DNA of 64,000 bases from Lingula anatina. Its lineage: Eukaryota; Brachiopoda; Lingulata; Lingulida; Lingulidae. Position numbers and translations under genes: made by a program. Below are positions 62,405 through 64,000 of the stretch, piece after piece (position 1 is the stretch's first letter; every line of letters starts with the position of its first letter). The notes beneath the pieces are model-generated. The model made no database searches. It saw only the letters and a list, made by a program, of their open reading frames with translations, and had not been told where the DNA came from. The stretch lies in contig NW_019774292.1 of the NCBI RefSeq assembly GCF_001039355.2, positions 460,689 through 524,688 of the forward strand, in the 5' to 3' direction.

Positions 62405-63405
62405 TGACACATTCCCAGGGAAGAACACATTTTGCTTGTTTATCAACACCACATTCCTCTATGTTTTTATTTTTTATTTTTTCTATTTTTCTTTATTTAC
62501 TTATTGGTGATATTCGTTTTGCTCTATACACATGTTTATGTGAAAACATTTTATTTGGCTTTTCATAATAAACACAAGAAATCACCAACCTGCCTCTAGT
62601 TTTCTCCAATAAGTAGAGATTTAGTAGTGCGTTATTTTCCGTATGTTGAAGGTTATACGTAGTTTTATCTAATAAGTGCGCACTGACCGGGGAAGTGATA
62701 AAAAAGAGAGAGAATTCAAAGAATAACATAAAAAGGAGACGTCTTGGGGTATATTCAACATTTCGCTATTTTCCCCATTTTTTTCCATATGCCATTCCAG
62801 CCACACTGACGGACATGAACAAATTGTATCACAAACCCCGCCGAGACCGACACAGGCGCATGTTTGCTTTCCAGCTACGTCCAACGCACGCCCCACCATA
62901 CATACACTACTATCTTTCACCGTGCACAAATTTGTCCTAAAAGTCAGTTTACGTCTATTCCATTTTTCCACTGTGCACGACCTTTCTTTCTCGGTTGATA
63001 TTTTTACAGGGGAAGGAAATAATGACATCTCGTTTATCAACAGCGAGAAAGAACCCGCAGCGGCCATCAATTACATCTCGCCCTAAAATGGCACCAGGCG
63101 TGAAGGATTTCTATCCTTGTTGCCCCAGTGTATAGAATATTTGAATACTTAAAAGTACGTGCCAAGAGCTGCTTTTTTGATGAGAAACGAACGTGATACT
63201 CGGTATCGCATTAAATCGCTCATAGTATCATAGTTTTGTCTAATCGGATGAAAGCAAATCAATTAAATTACAAGCTCACACTTATTCGTCTACGTCTTAT
63301 CCTTTCTCGTGCTGTGGGCCATTTTGAGCGCAAACGGCACTTTCGTTGTTAAAAGTCAACAGATTTTGCAAAAGATAAAATGATGCTGTATAGATCATGC
63401 AAATG
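61866..63405. other. Non-genic tail of the window
   Basis: No gene recognised. The longest frame, 133 aa on the minus strand at 62669..63070, has no family resemblance and odd composition. A GA microsatellite and AT-rich sequence account for most of the rest. Confidence 0.5.
62362..62404. repeat. (GA)n microsatellite
   Basis: GA run with one TA interruption. Confidence 0.95.
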
Positions 63406-63657
63406 CCCCATTCCAAGTGACACGTTCGGTCTAAGTGGATCGATCCAACTTCGAGGGGACTCTCGCTGAATGCAGCCAAACAGATTAACACGCCTCCTCC
63501 TGGTGTTGAGTAGAATGCAGAAAAACTGTGGATTGTATATACGGGTACGTTGGAAACAAGAGAATGCGTGTGAATCAGTTAAGCTGATTGCACTCAGCGA
63601 GAGTCCCTGCAGAGTTGGATTGATCTACGTACACTGATGGTGTCTATGGGAATGGGG
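63406..63657. mobile_element. 252-bp MITE, copy 2 of the same family
   Basis: Ends CCCCATTCC / GGAATGGGG, with inverted arms sharing GATCGATCCAAC, GGGACTCTCGCTGA and TGCA. The arms and interior (TTAACACG / CGTATTAATGTG) match the copy at 33901..34152, partly in opposite orientation. Non-coding. Confidence 0.75.
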
Positions 63658-64000
63658 TATAAGGTGCCGTTTGATTACAGTACGCCATGCAACTCGACAC
63701 GACAACCCGAAACAACTGAATGAGAACGATACATTCGTTTGTCTATGAATGGTCAGCTAAGATCTGCGTCTTACCTCGTAGATACCTTTGACCATCTGTT
63801 GCATTGGATTTATCCCCTAAAATCCTTTACTTCGCCTTCCATTATGTCCAATCGTCTAATATAGATACATGAGTGAGAGTGGAGCTGCAGCATTCGCCAA
63901 ACTAACAGATTTTGGAATGGCCGTATATCGTACATGTAGTACTTAAAATGAACGTACATGGAGCATTGGCACAAGATGGCACCATCAGCGGATTTTACTG

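Noticed and set aside
62669-63070. 133-codon frame, minus strand
   Set aside because: Cysteine- and serine-rich with no family resemblance; the plus strand is also open here. An unknown short gene cannot be fully excluded without RNA data.

Overview
This is a 64-kb piece of AT-rich, intron-rich metazoan nuclear DNA. It has GT-AG introns, many microsatellites, small inverted-repeat elements and three assembly gaps. There are no operons, ribosome binding sites, CRISPR arrays or recognisable RNA genes. The texture (ACATGTACATGT strings, clustered TAGGCCTA palindromes, heterozygosity-like duplications beside gaps) suggests a marine invertebrate such as a mollusc, other lophotrochozoan or invertebrate deuterostome. 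I cannot name the species.

Two complete protein-coding genes can be reconstructed exon by exon. They are paralogous subunits of anion-selective Cys-loop ligand-gated channels (glycine-receptor/GluCl-like) and they converge on each other. Gene 1 (+ strand, 13884..32484) has 8 coding exons and predicts 434 aa. Gene 2 (- strand, 48091..38337) has 9 coding exons and predicts 432 aa. Every intron phase closes in both models. Both proteins have a signal peptide, the 13-residue Cys-loop, a second disulphide in loop C, M1-M4 and the PAR anion-selectivity motif before M2. Exons of 68 and 83 bp occur in both genes and match the classic vertebrate GABA-A/GlyR exon sizes. Gene 1 lacks the intron that splits gene 2 between M2 and M3. 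The M4 exon of gene 2 (38337..38504) lies beyond an apparent stop and is easy to miss.

Layout: 1..13.5 kb has no gene that I can recognise, with inverted-repeat elements at 189..332 and 2018..2175 plus simple repeats. 13.5..32.5 kb is gene 1, whose 12-kb first intron holds a 171-N gap and a 3.03-kb near-identical direct duplication. 32.5..38.3 kb is the convergent intergenic region. It contains a 614-bp element with 77-bp inverted repeats and a perfect 8-bp target-site duplication that carries a RecQ-type helicase fragment, a 252-bp MITE whose family recurs at 63.4 kb, and an unrelated inverted-repeat element at 36.65 kb. 38.3..48.8 kb is gene 2. 48.8..64 kb has no recognised gene, only simple repeats, a second 3.04-kb duplication around a single-N junction, and the second MITE copy.

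Biologically the window is a tandem pair of diverged inhibitory-type receptor subunits that could co-assemble or have split roles. Both have lost two canonical agonist-contact residues and carry a glycosylation sequon inside loop C, so their ligand is uncertain.
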